From Photobacterium sp. JCM 19050 (lineage in GTDB: Bacteria > Pseudomonadota > Gammaproteobacteria > Enterobacterales > Vibrionaceae), in assembly GCA_001310455.1 (NCBI GenBank), contig BAXG01000013.1:56097-120096 (forward strand): a stretch of DNA of 64,000 nucleotides, read 5' to 3'. Made by a program: the position numbers and the translations under genes. Positions 1 through 9,027 of the stretch are shown here, piece after piece; position 1 is the first letter of the stretch, and every line of letters starts with the position of its first letter. Under the pieces are notes generated by a model. The model had not been told where the DNA came from. It searched no databases and saw nothing but the letters and a program-made list of their open reading frames with translations.

Positions 1-96
1 CAACACTCCTGCAACACTGCGTTTCCGGGCTAATTAATCCTTGTGCATAACCGGCTTATCTGTCGCCGTTTCTTCGCTATCCACATTCAAACAGAC

Positions 97-121
97 CCGG
101 GACGAGACAGGCTCGCCCCGG
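97..121 (-). terminator. hairpin downstream of the ABC binding-protein gene
   Basis: A ten-pair stem (97-106 with 112-121) encloses a five-base loop just after the stop of the binding-protein gene. The internal pair is a G-U wobble on the minus strand and an A/C mismatch on the plus strand, so it is better read as minus-strand RNA. No U-tract follows. By analogy with other ABC operons it may stabilise the binding-protein message relative to downstream permease genes, which would lie outside the window. Confidence 0.5.
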
Positions 122-135
122 TTTTTCAGCATTAA

Positions 136-1198
136 TTACTCGTTTACACCTTTTGAACCACGGCGCTTCACATACTCATCCCAGTAGAAGTAATCAGCAT
201 TTTCTTTGGTGATGATGGAGAAACCGTTGTCCACATATGGCACCTGCATCGGGTTTTGGCCGGTTGCTACGTGATCATTCATTGGATCAATCAGGTCGGC
301 ATGCTTGGCAAGGAACAACAGGGTCATACCCATAAAGCCCTGTACACCCTGGTTCGGGTTGAGGGCACCAAAGATTTCGTCGTTCTTGATCATATCCAGC
401 ACTTTGGCATTGATGTCGCAGTTGAATACACGAATCTTGCCACCCAGCTCTTTGGTTGCCTGAGCGGCACCCATTGCAGAGTTTGCTTCTGGCATAAACA
501 CGGCGCCAAGGTTAGGGTTGGCCTGAGCATGGTCAGAACAGCATTGTAAGCTTTGGTTGGATCCTGGTTGCTTGCTGCACGCGCCACCAGCTTCATGTCA
601 GGCCATTTTTCTTCCATACGGCCAATAAAGGCTGCAACACGCTTGTCATGGTTATCCTGGCCCGGGTTTTCCAGTATCGCGTACTCACCCTTTCCGCCCA
701 TATCTTCAGCAATCGCATCCGCTGCGAAAATTCCTTCACGGGTATTGTCAGACGTGACATAAGCAGTACGTTCACTGTTAGGTGAATCCGCACCAAAGGT
801 AACAACAGGAATACCCATCTTACGAGCGCGGTTAATAGGCTCTACAAACGGGTCAGGGTTGATTGGCGCTAACAAAATACCTGCCGGCTTGCGGGCCAGG
901 ATTTGTTCAAAGGATGCCAGCTGTTTGTTTACGTCGTATTCTGGTGTGCCGGTATAAACTGTTTTCACACCAAGCTTCTGACCCGCCTGTTTCATCATTT
1001 CGTATACAGGGAACCAGTACTCAACACCGGAAACAAACACATTCATGTAGTAGGTTTCTTCAGCATCACCGACAAAACCAGCCTTGCTTTCTTCTTCTGC
1101 GACAGCACCAAAGGCGACACACGAACCAAGCAGCATGGCAGAGACTTGCTTGATAAGGCTTTTGGCGAAGCCGGTTGGCCTTTTTTACGCATTACCAT
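136..1198 (-). CDS. ABC sugar transporter periplasmic binding protein (RbsB-like), frameshifted
   Basis: Type 1 periplasmic sugar-binding protein of the ribose/rhizose-like family, which captures a sugar or polyol and delivers it to an ABC permease. The start at 1198 follows AGGAGA (1205-1210). Adding one T to the T6 run at 1181-1186 joins this start to the main frame and yields a good signal peptide (MVMRKK..., core SAMLLGSCVAFGAVA). A second one-base break near 529 separates the lobes; the C-terminal part begins with VFMPEANSAMGA. The last residues are KRRGSKGVNE. Permease and ATPase genes are probably just beyond the window edge. Ligand unknown; the neighbouring kinase, dehydrogenase and aldolase suggest a sugar alcohol or ketose. 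Confidence 0.85.
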
Positions 1199-1683
1199 TA
1201 CATCTCTCCTTAAACACTCTTCCGTCTTCCTTAATCAACTGCATCTACGCTATGACAGCGATTGACCGAACTAATTGTTGTCGGTAGCAGCCTTGTAAGA
1301 TGCAAATTTAATTAACATCGTGATAACAACAATAGATAGCTAAATGTCGTTTTACAAGCCCTTTTGTAGCATTACTCGCCAAAAACAATATACAACCATA
1401 TAAAAATATAAAAACAACCCACAACCCCGATATAACCTTATATAGCCGACATATAAATCTAATATTACGGCATTAGATAGAGATTAAATACAAAGGCAGT
1501 GGCGTTTTTTGTCTTTTTCTAGCTGTTTTCAACAACAGAAAAGCAACAATAATTGAAAGTAAAGCTCCATAATGCTACATAATAAAACAACACCCTTTGG
1601 CTGAATGTCGTCATCCCGTTAACAGGATGCCAACACAAACCACAAGCCGGGTGGTTAAGTCTAAAGAAAACGGAGTAGTAACT
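1199..1683. promoter_or_regulatory. divergent promoter region with repeated CGACAT motifs
   Basis: AT-rich region of 485 bases between the binding-protein gene and the FAD oxidase gene, with no coding sequence. AATGTCGT occurs at 1343-1350 and 1604-1611, and CGACAT occurs inverted at 1447-1452. The 13-mer AGCTAAATGTCGT at 1338-1350 is the exact reverse complement of a 13-mer at 5264-5276, upstream of the GlpD-like gene. I read these as operators of the DeoR regulator encoded at 4377, by inference from the repetition. Confidence 0.5.
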
Positions 1684-3074
1684 ATGGAAAGCAACTTTGC
1701 GCAAATTCTTAATGAATTGGAGACCCGACAACCCGGAGGGCTGGACTACACCTTGGTATCCAGAAACGACATTGATCCTGAAGAGCACTGGCCGCGCCAC
1801 TTTAAACAAAGCGGCAAACCCGACAGCTTTTTGATGTTTAAGCCGGCGAACGCCGAAGAGGTGTCCTACATCCTTAAACTGGCGAATGAACTTCGTTTTC
1901 AGGTTTCAGTGGTGGGCGGACGATCAAATGTCGTGGGCAGTTTTGACGGTGGACCGACCGTTTACATTTCGACGGAAAAATTTAATGACATCGCTCCCCT
2001 TGAACGTGTAACGAGCCAGATCACTGTCGGCTCCGGTGTATATGGCGGAGATCTGCTGTCGACGCTCGAAAAGTGGGGGTTTGAACTTGGCCAGTACCCA
2101 CAGTCGCTGTTTATTTCAACCGTAGGTGGGTGGATTAATACCCGCGCAACAGGTTCAGTGTCCACTTACTACGGCGGTATTGAAGAAGCGGTAGTAGGTA
2201 TTGAAGCCGTACTGGCTACCGGTGAAATCATCAAAGCAACCCCCAGTGCACGCACACCGGGCGGCCTCGACCTTATCCGTATGCTGATTGGTTCTGAAGG
2301 CAGCATTGCTGTCATCACATCAGTCACACTGAAAGTTCACCGCAAGCTGTCTACCTCCATGACATCCATGGCCTTTGACTCTTACCGGGATGCTGTTGAC
2401 GCACAGCGCCAACTGGTTCAGGGTGGTTTCCCTGTTGGTTTGCTTCGCGCATATAACGTTGCAGAAACAAAGCACATCCTCCATTCTTTGCCAAACGCTC
2501 CTACCGGAGATTTTGCACTCCTGACTTTCTCCATGATTGCACCGGGAGAATCACTTTCAGCAGTGACCGGCGAAGCCGCCGCAAGCTCGCTGGTCTGGGA
2601 GGCAGGATTATCACAGATGATGCCTCTGATGGCTGGTTTATCCACCGTTACCAGTGCGAAACCATGATGCGGGACCGGAATGTCACCAACGGTGAAATGT
2701 TTGACACTGTAGAGGTAACCCTGCCGTGGGATCGCGCTGCAGACTGCGCCCTTGCCCTGGAAGAGATTTTCGACCCGAAAATCACCAAGTTCTTTACCCA
2801 TTTCTCCCATGCCTACCAGACCGGAGCATGTATGTACGCGCTCTTTTTCATCAATGAAAGCAATGATGATGAAGCGATGAAAGTATGGCGTTTCTGCCAG
2901 AATGAAATGGTGCGTGTTGTACGGGAGCATGGCGGTACACTGGCTCACCACCACGGTATCGGAGCAGAACGCGCAGTCCAGTACATGGAATCCGACATTG
3001 GCATGGTCCATAAACGTATCAAAGAAAGCCTTGATCCAAACAACGTGCTGTTTTGCCGTATGTTGCTTGGTTAA
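1684..3074 (+). CDS. FAD-linked oxidase, AGPS/GlcD-like, frameshifted
   Basis: PCMH-type flavoprotein of about 463 aa. The N-terminal FAD-binding half carries the SVVGGRSNVVG and ISTVGGWINTRATGS signatures. The C-terminal cap has the HHHGIG motif typical of alkylglycerone-phosphate synthase, glycolate oxidase GlcD and alditol oxidase relatives. The start at 1684 (MESNFAQ) follows GGAG at 1672-1675. Frames change near 2601: adding one G to GG restores VWEGRIITDDASDGWF and joins the two parts. It probably oxidises a hydroxy-acid, polyol or their phosphate in the local pathway. The exact substrate cannot be read from sequence. It is divergent from the ABC binding protein. Confidence 0.85.
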
Positions 3075-3111
3075 AGCTTGTACCACTCTCCCCAATTAAG
3101 CCCTGAACAGC

Positions 3112-3130
3112 CCTCTTCGGAGGTTTTTTT
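3112..3130 (+). terminator. rho-independent terminator after the FAD oxidase
   Basis: A short CCTC/GAGG stem with a UUCG tetraloop is followed by seven T. It lies 38 bases after the stop codon. Confidence 0.65.
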
Positions 3131-3218
3131 GACCAACGGAAATAGCCGGTTTCTACCTCAATACATTCAATACCAAGACCACCAACTTTGAACACACTTG
3201 GCCTGATAACACACAACC

Positions 3219-3246
3219 AAAAAAAAGGGCGCCACTCAAGGACGCC
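3219..3246 (-). terminator. rho-independent terminator after the aldolase
   Basis: On the minus strand a GGCGTC/GGCGCC stem (one G-U pair) with a seven-base loop is followed by a run of eight T. It lies directly downstream of the aldolase stop codon at 3284. Confidence 0.75.
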
Positions 3247-3283
3247 AACAATACCGAAGTATCACTTACCCAAACTTTACTGC

Positions 3284-4126
3284 TTACAGGTTGTAGCGTT
3301 TCACCGCTTCCTCTGCGCTTTCTCCGCGACAAATCACGTCAACGATGCCGCGAATAGCATCTCCCGGGCGCTCATGGAGGTATAAGTTACGGCCTACAGC
3401 CACACCGGAGCATCCGGCGGTCATTGCATGCTCAAGACTGGCAAGGAAATCCAGGAAGTTACTGCGTGTTGCTCCGCCCATCATCACTGTTGGGACCGGT
3501 GTGGCATCTACCACGGTCTTGAAGCTCTCCGGATCGCCGGTGTATTCAACTTTGACAATGTCGGCACCGGCTTCTGCTGCCATTCGTGCAGCAAGTGCTA
3601 CAAATTCCGGACGGTTCTGGTCTCCGTTCGCTACGTTTGTGCCTCGCGCCAGCGGTTCACACAAAACGGGCAAACCGAAACGTTCCGCTTCCCTTACCAG
3701 CGTCCCAAGACGACGCATCTCAGCGACATCTTCCGCCGGGTTGCTTGACCCAAGAAAAACGTAATCGTGCACCGCATCAGCACCTGCGGCAGCTGCCTGC
3801 TCTGCAGTCGCGATAAAGTCATGCTGTCCCTGAAAACCTTCATGACCCAGCAAATCCGGGTTACGCCACTTGTCCGTCCATCCTACAGACATAATGATCG
3901 CAGGGCCGTTTCTGTGGCCCAGAAGGTCAGCATATTGTTTGATGTAGCCCGGAGACAGCATTGCCCCCGTCAAACCGTTCTGCGACAAGGCTATAAGGTT
4001 TTTCCTGAAATCCTCATCTGTTGTAATGCCAGGCTGCGGTCCCAAGTACATACTGTTGACTAACGCAGCGAAAACCGCTTTGCCATTCTCAAACATCCGG
4101 TTGAGGCGAATTGTTTTCCCTTCCAT
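3284..4126 (-). CDS. class I aldolase, DeoC/LacD/FbaB-LsrF family
   Basis: Intact 280-aa TIM-barrel aldolase. The Schiff-base lysine is K192 in ADIVKVEYTG. The MMGGATRSN phosphate-binding loop and the C-terminal GVAVGRNL strand are typical of the archaeal-type class I FBP aldolase/LsrF group. It should cleave, or transfer acyl from, a phosphorylated ketose made by the neighbouring kinase and dehydrogenase. It is transcribed divergently from the DeoR gene, and the shared 250-base spacer carries the motif CAAAAGCGACAC that recurs before the GlpD-like gene. The substrate remains an inference; LsrF-like thiolase chemistry is an alternative. Confidence 0.85.
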   Translation of the reverse strand: MEGKTIRLNRMFENGKAVFAALVNSMYLGPQPGITTDEDFRKNLIALSQNGLTGAMLSPGYIKQYADLLGHRNGPAIIMSVGWTDKWRNPDLLGHEGFQGQHDFIATAEQAAAAGADAVHDYVFLGSSNPAEDVAEMRRLGTLVREAERFGLPVLCEPLARGTNVANGDQNRPEFVALAARMAAEAGADIVKVEYTGDPESFKTVVDATPVPTVMMGGATRSNFLDFLASLEHAMTAGCSGVAVGRNLYLHERPGDAIRGIVDVICRGESAEEAVKRYNL

Positions 4127-4376
4127 ATACTCATAATCCCTATTTACTGTTTATCTGTACAAAAGCGACACCAACGTATAATAATCTTCCTTGTGTTGCT
4201 TTATGTTTTAAAATGTAGCTTTTTTATCTGCCTTTCGCAATCTTTTGCTACAATTAATCAACACAACACGTCGTAAAGTTATGCTAGAAAGCACATAAGT
4301 CGTCAACTTTACTTGAGAAATAAAACATATTGTGATACTTCAATGTCAGGAACTCATTACACAAACAGGATAGTTT
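4127..4376. promoter_or_regulatory. aldolase/deoR divergent promoter region
   Basis: AT-rich spacer between divergent genes. It contains CAAAAGCGACAC at 4160-4171, identical to 5249-5260. TGTAGC-type hexamers appear near 4216 and, inverted, near 4247; similar ones occur near 1364 and 1572. These are probably binding sites for the DeoR protein, by inference. Confidence 0.45.
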
Positions 4377-5170
4377 ATGAACAGAGTCGAGATACTGGAT
4401 GACACTCTGTTACCGGAGCAACGCCAAACAAAAATATTGCAAATACTGCGTAAGCAGGGAGTTGCAAAAAATGCACAGCTCGCACGGCAATTTGGCGTTA
4501 ATATCGCCACTATTCGACGCGATATCAGCGCATTCGAAAAACAGGGGCTTGTCACAGTTGTATACGGTGGTGCCAAATTAAAAGGCGAAATTGCCGAAGA
4601 TAATGAAGTCGCACTGGCCGAAAAGCAGACCATCCACCTGACTGCCAAGCAGACTATTGCCCGCAAAGCCGCTTCACTAATCAACGCAAACGACAGTATT
4701 GGCCTCAACGCAGGCAGTACCGTTCCTATGATCCTCGATTACCTGTCAGACGACGTGAATCACCTGTCTGTCACGACACTTGCTCTGAACATCGCAGAAA
4801 AAGCGGTCCGCCTGCCCATCGTCGATCTCTTCGTACCCGGTGGGCACTACCGTCACACATCCCATGCCTTATCTGGGACAGCAACCGAGCAAGCCCTCGC
4901 ATCTATCAACCTCGACAAAGGTTTTTTGGTGCCTCTGCCATTGACCTTCAGGCAGGCTGGACACACCCAGCGCATGCAGAAGTACCATCAAACCAGGTCA
5001 TGCTCCAGCAGGCACGTAAGAAATACCTGGTTTGTGACTCCACGAAAATCGGGCATGTTAACTTCAGCAAAGTGTCTGACTTAACGATATTTGATGCCTT
5101 TATCGTCGATGATGAGTTCCCGGAAGAGTACCGTCTCTGGGCTGAGGAACACGGAATTGAAATAATTTAA
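4377..5170 (+). CDS. DeoR-family sugar-phosphate-responsive repressor, frameshifted
   Basis: The N-terminal winged helix (RQTKILQILRKQG, then VNIATIRRDISAFEKQG) is the classic DeoR DNA-binding domain. The C-terminal DeoRC sensor domain carries NAGSTVPMILDYL and, after repair, FLGASAIDLQAGWTHP and VCDSTKIG. The start at 4377 has AGGA at 4367-4370. The break lies at GG 4928-4929 after a T6 run; one extra G restores about 264 aa ending at 5170. DeoR regulators respond to sugar phosphates, so this protein likely controls the whole locus. The repeated CGACA motifs are its most likely sites. Confidence 0.88.
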
Positions 5171-5209
5171 TTCCGAGGCATATTTATCTCCCCCTCAAGA
5201 TATTAAACA

Positions 5210-5238
5210 GCCGGAGCCATCAAGCTCCGGCTTTTTTT
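5210..5238 (+). terminator. rho-independent terminator after deoR
   Basis: A perfect eight-pair stem (GCCGGAGC/GCTCCGGC) with a six-base loop is followed by seven T. Confidence 0.9.
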
Positions 5239-5248
5239 ATCCTTAAAG

Positions 5249-5292
5249 CAAAAGCGACACAATACGACATTTAGCTTTACGAAGTGACACAA
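5249..5292. promoter_or_regulatory. phased direct repeats upstream of the GlpD-like gene, putative DeoR operator
   Basis: Three hexamers GCGACA (5254), ACGACA (5264) and GTGACA (5284) repeat in the same orientation at 10- and 20-base spacing, so they face the same side of the helix. AAGCGACACAA (5252) and AAGTGACACAA (5282) are near copies. The stretch 5264-5276 matches 1338-1350 in inverse orientation. Operator function is inferred. Confidence 0.5.
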
Positions 5293-5359
5293 CCCTGCTA
5301 TAACTTTTTAATAACATTTATCTCAATTATAAGTCGCATTGTTTTACCAAGGAGGGAAA

Positions 5360-7006
5360 ATGCAGTTCAAGGACAACAGCGAAGCCCAGCCGTACGATTT
5401 CCTAATCATAGGGGGAGGCATTTCTGGAGCCTCTCTTGCTCGTGAAGCTGTGTTGCGCGGATACTCGGTCGCTCTGGTAGACAAGAATGACTTTTCAGCA
5501 GGAACCAGCAGCCGATCGGGCAAGCTAATTCATGGTGGTGTCCGCTACCTTGAAACCATGGATTTAAAAGTTGTCAGGGAATCATGCAGGGAAAGGGAAA
5601 CCCAGCTCCGTATCGCCCCGCACCTTGGTAACGTGCAGCCCATTCTTTTTGTCTCGAATGACCAAGGGAAGTATCGCCCTTGGCAGCTCAGAATTGCCCT
5701 CTCCTTTTACGATTTCGTATCCGGCAATCCCAAAAACAGAAAGAGCCGAATTTTCAGCAAAAAGCAGCTTGAGGAAAGAGAGCCAAACCTCAACACCCGT
5801 GGGCTTTATGGAGCCGGTCTTTTCCACGATCTCGCAACAAATGATGCACGCCTGACTATCGACACCCTGAAAAGTGCCGTGCAGCAAGGCGCTGATGTCG
5901 CTAACTACACAGAAGTCACCGACCTGTTATACAGGGACGGAAAGGTATCCGGTGTTGTGGCAAAGACGCTCAAAACCGGCGAGTCATTTTCCCTCCACGC
6001 AAAGCATGTAATCAACGCCTGTGGCCCCGGCGTTGATGCCATCCGGCTAATGGATGACCCGTCAGCCAAGCCATTAATGAAACCGTCCAAAGGAGTACAC
6101 CTCGCTTTTCGCAGTGACCGGCTACCCATCAACAACGGTATTTTCATGCACGTTGGCAGCGACAATGGCCGGATGAACTGGGTACTTCCCAAGCACAATG
6201 AAGGGTTTGTTTTCGCCGGTGCGACGGATACGTTTTTTGATGGAGACATCGACAACCCCGACATCACAGAAGCAGATATAGACCACGTACTGAAAGCCAC
6301 AAATGAGATCATCCCGTCAGCCAACCTGACTCGAAAAGACATTCTGTCAGCATGGGCTGGGCTGCGGCCGTTGGTCGATTCAGGAAGCGTCTCAAATGCC
6401 AGCAAAGTGTCCCGCCGTCACCTTGTGACCCACAGTCAGTCAAACCTCTTTACCCTTGCTGGCGGCAAGCTAAGTACCTGTCGTCTGATGGCGGAAGAAA
6501 CCATCGACTACGTGGAAAAACATGCCATGTTGCCAAAAACGTCTCCGCTGAGCCATATCACGCCGATTTCAGGGGGAGAAACCATCCCTGCGGAACAATT
6601 GAACTCTCCCGGTTCATTTTCAGAAGAAGACCACTTCAGAATCTTTCGCGTATTCGGCAGCAACGCAACGGCCATTTCCGGAATGGCCCCATCTTCCACT
6701 GAAGCGTCCCGTATCGCACCTTCGGTCCCCCTAACCAAGGCAGAGTTGCGCTATATCCTTCGCAATGAATTCGTCACCCACCTGGCTGATTTGCTCATCA
6801 GACGCACAAACATCTTCTACAGCCTCCAAGATGGCGGCCTGTCGGAAATCAAAGCCATCGGCGAATTAGTGGCAAAGGAGCTCGGGTGGTCATCGCAAGA
6901 ACTCCAGAATGAAATTACTGCATACCAAAATAAAGTGACGGTAAACCGACACGTTGACGTCACCACAGAAATTCAAACCGGGCAGGAAGCCAAGATCGAC
7001 GCTTAA
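5360..7006 (+). CDS. FAD-dependent glycerol-3-phosphate dehydrogenase-like (GlpD/EryB-type) enzyme
   Basis: Intact flavoprotein of 548 aa. The N-terminal dinucleotide fold is DFLIIGGGISGASLAREA, followed by GTSSRSGKLIHGGVRYLE, a GlpD-family signature. The C-terminal DAO_C domain is present (about 450-530). The start at 5360 has an ideal AAGGAGG at 5350-5356; an upstream in-frame ATG at 5339 lacks that. It is followed 15 bases later by an FGGY kinase, so it likely oxidises a phosphorylated polyol to a ketose phosphate and passes electrons to quinone. Glycerol-3-phosphate is possible, but the aldolase and ABC context favours a longer polyol phosphate, as for EryB. Confidence 0.85.
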   Translation: MQFKDNSEAQPYDFLIIGGGISGASLAREAVLRGYSVALVDKNDFSAGTSSRSGKLIHGGVRYLETMDLKVVRESCRERETQLRIAPHLGNVQPILFVSNDQGKYRPWQLRIALSFYDFVSGNPKNRKSRIFSKKQLEEREPNLNTRGLYGAGLFHDLATNDARLTIDTLKSAVQQGADVANYTEVTDLLYRDGKVSGVVAKTLKTGESFSLHAKHVINACGPGVDAIRLMDDPSAKPLMKPSKGVHLAFRSDRLPINNGIFMHVGSDNGRMNWVLPKHNEGFVFAGATDTFFDGDIDNPDITEADIDHVLKATNEIIPSANLTRKDILSAWAGLRPLVDSGSVSNASKVSRRHLVTHSQSNLFTLAGGKLSTCRLMAEETIDYVEKHAMLPKTSPLSHITPISGGETIPAEQLNSPGSFSEEDHFRIFRVFGSNATAISGMAPSSTEASRIAPSVPLTKAELRYILRNEFVTHLADLLIRRTNIFYSLQDGGLSEIKAIGELVAKELGWSSQELQNEITAYQNKVTVNRHVDVTTEIQTGQEAKIDA

Positions 7007-7021
7007 AAAAGGACTGCACCT

Positions 7022-8512
7022 ATGACGAAAAAACTGATTCTTACAATAGATTTGGGCTCAAGCGGCATGTTGTCCTCGGTTTTTGACACCGACGGCAAGC
7101 TGATTGGCGAACACAAAAGAGGTTACACACCTGACACAGATGCCAGCGGTAAAGCAACTTACGATATTGAGGCCATGCTTGATTATGTGGTTGCCTCATT
7201 GAACGATTTGTTTGGGGATCGCGGGATCAACGCCAATGACGTGGCTATTGTCGGAGTATCCGGCATGATGGGCGGCGTGGTTGGTGTGGACAAAAATGGC
7301 CGGGCTACCTTTCCCTATACCACCACATTGGATACCCGCTACATTCCGCATTACCTCGAAATGGTCGAGGCACACGGTCCGGAAATCCGGGAAATTGCCG
7401 GAACCTGGTACCCGACACTCGCCCCCAAGCTAAAGTGGATGCAAGCCCAGTCCCCGGAACGTTTTGCCAAGACCGTAAAAGTGGTACCGGTGACCAGTTT
7501 CTTTGCCGGAAGACTGACCGGTTTAAGCCCTGACCACTGGGCGATTGATAAATCACTGCTTTGGATGACCGGACTTTCCGATGCAAAAACCCAGTCATGG
7601 TCAGACACCCTTGTCCGCAAGTTGGATGTCGACCCGGCTTTACTTCCTGACGTTGCAAACTCCGGAGATATCGTTGGAAACACCGGGACAGAAATTGCAA
7701 ACCGAACCCCGTTGCCGGAGGGAATTCCTGTTATCGCCGGTGTGGGAGATACGCCTGCAAGTATCGTCGGTGCCGGTGGTGTAGGTGAAGGTGTTGCGGT
7801 GGATGTTGCCGGAACCTACCCCATCTTCTCGGTTTCAACCGGACAAGATGCCTATGCTCGCCTTGGCAAAACCGGTGAGGTATTTGGCTCATCAATGCCA
7901 GGCGTATGCCACCCGTCAGTCTTTGTTAACGGCGGTGGCCTGACCCAAAAATGGATTGCAGATTTAATGTTTGGCGAAGCCGATAATCAGGTCAGCAACT
8001 ATGAAAAACTTACCGGAGAGGCAGACAGCATTTCCCCCGGCTCAGATGGTTTACTTTGCAATCCTCACTTTGGCGGCAGAGCCTGTCCACCGGATCCCAA
8101 TGTCACATCCGGCAGTTTCGTTGGCTTGAATTGGGGGCATCGACGAGCTCATATGTACCGCGCTTTTCTTGAGTCTCTGGTATACGATTTGAGCCAGACC
8201 TTCGGCGAACTGACGTCGGATATAGGATGTGAAATCAAAGAGCTTCGTGGTGTCAGCGGAATGGCAAACAACCCGCTCTGGAACCAGATGAAGGCAGACA
8301 TTCTGAACGTCCCGTATCTGGAGATGGAGAACAAGGAAGCTACAGCGGTAGGGACAGCGGTTACTGCAGGTGTTTCAGCAGGCTTATTTGACAGCTTTGA
8401 AGAAGCCATTGCAAAAATGTGTAAGATAAAAAGAATGTATCAACCTAGGAATGACATTCACAAAGCCTATCAACCTTATGTACAGGCATATAGGGAATTG
8501 ATTAATTCTTAA
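7022..8512 (+). CDS. FGGY-family carbohydrate kinase
   Basis: Intact 496-aa sugar/polyol kinase. N-terminal phosphate-binding motif TIDLGSSGM and the second ATPase core motif AGVGDTPASIVGAG mark the FGGY fold; the C-terminal GVSGMANNPLWNQMKADIL segment corresponds to the FGGY_C signature. AAGGA at 7009-7013 precedes the ATG by eight bases. It sits last in an operon with the GlpD-like enzyme, so it likely phosphorylates the imported polyol or sugar. Xylulokinase, glycerol kinase and erythritol kinase (EryA) are all in this family, and sequence alone does not decide between them. Confidence 0.85.
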   Translation: MTKKLILTIDLGSSGMLSSVFDTDGKLIGEHKRGYTPDTDASGKATYDIEAMLDYVVASLNDLFGDRGINANDVAIVGVSGMMGGVVGVDKNGRATFPYTTTLDTRYIPHYLEMVEAHGPEIREIAGTWYPTLAPKLKWMQAQSPERFAKTVKVVPVTSFFAGRLTGLSPDHWAIDKSLLWMTGLSDAKTQSWSDTLVRKLDVDPALLPDVANSGDIVGNTGTEIANRTPLPEGIPVIAGVGDTPASIVGAGGVGEGVAVDVAGTYPIFSVSTGQDAYARLGKTGEVFGSSMPGVCHPSVFVNGGGLTQKWIADLMFGEADNQVSNYEKLTGEADSISPGSDGLLCNPHFGGRACPPDPNVTSGSFVGLNWGHRRAHMYRAFLESLVYDLSQTFGELTSDIGCEIKELRGVSGMANNPLWNQMKADILNVPYLEMENKEATAVGTAVTAGVSAGLFDSFEEAIAKMCKIKRMYQPRNDIHKAYQPYVQAYRELINS

Positions 8513-8522
8513 TATACATTCT

Positions 8523-8552
8523 AAAAAAGCCGGTTTGAAAACACTCCGGCTT
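8523..8552. terminator. terminator between the FGGY kinase and hxlR
   Basis: AAGCCGG (8527-8533) pairs with CCGGCTT (8546-8552). On the minus strand it ends in six T, and it overlaps the hxlR stop codon. On the plus strand the T-tract is poor, so it serves mainly hxlR. Confidence 0.6.
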
Positions 8553-8910
8553 ATTCTCCATTTATTGTATTTATGTGTCTCAAATGATTTGCACCCCACT
8601 CCTTCATTTCCACCAAAATAGGCTTTAATGACAACCCATAATCAGTTAAACGATATTCCACCTTCGGTGGGACTTCTGGGTAAACTTTCCTTTCAATCAC
8701 GCCATCAGCTTCCAACTCCCTTAACTGACTCGTCAGCATTCTTTGCGTAATTGATTCAATTTTTGATTTCAATTGACCAAATCTGAGGACATCCGAATCT
8801 AATAAATGAAACAGTATGACGGGTTTCCACCTACCCCCTATTACAGATAAAGTTGCCTGCACGGAACATCCGTAAGGTTTAGAGTAAAATTCTTTTTCCC
8901 GATTTTTCAT
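8551..8910 (-). CDS. HxlR-family transcriptional regulator
   Basis: A 119-aa winged-helix regulator. The N-terminal conserved cysteine (YGCSVQATLSVIGGRW) and the core RFGQLKSKIESITQRMLTSQ are diagnostic of the HxlR group, as is the later LTDYG. Members often sense quinones, aldehydes or oxidants through the cysteine. It is divergent from an MDR oxidoreductase and a YgiN-like monooxygenase, which it probably represses. Confidence 0.92.
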   Translation of the reverse strand: MKNREKEFYSKPYGCSVQATLSVIGGRWKPVILFHLLDSDVLRFGQLKSKIESITQRMLTSQLRELEADGVIERKVYPEVPPKVEYRLTDYGLSLKPILVEMKEWGANHLRHINTINGE

Positions 8911-9027
8911 TCAACTATCTCCAATAGTATCCTTTTTAGCACTATAGCACTTATTTCTGCGTACTTTCCACATATATCCTTAATAGTTATTATGCCTATG
9001 AAGGACAATAATTAACAAGGAACAAAA

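Noticed and set aside
5582..6405. Long antisense frames opposite the GlpD-like gene and similar shadows elsewhere
   Set aside because: They lack start signals and family motifs and lie opposite clearly conserved genes.
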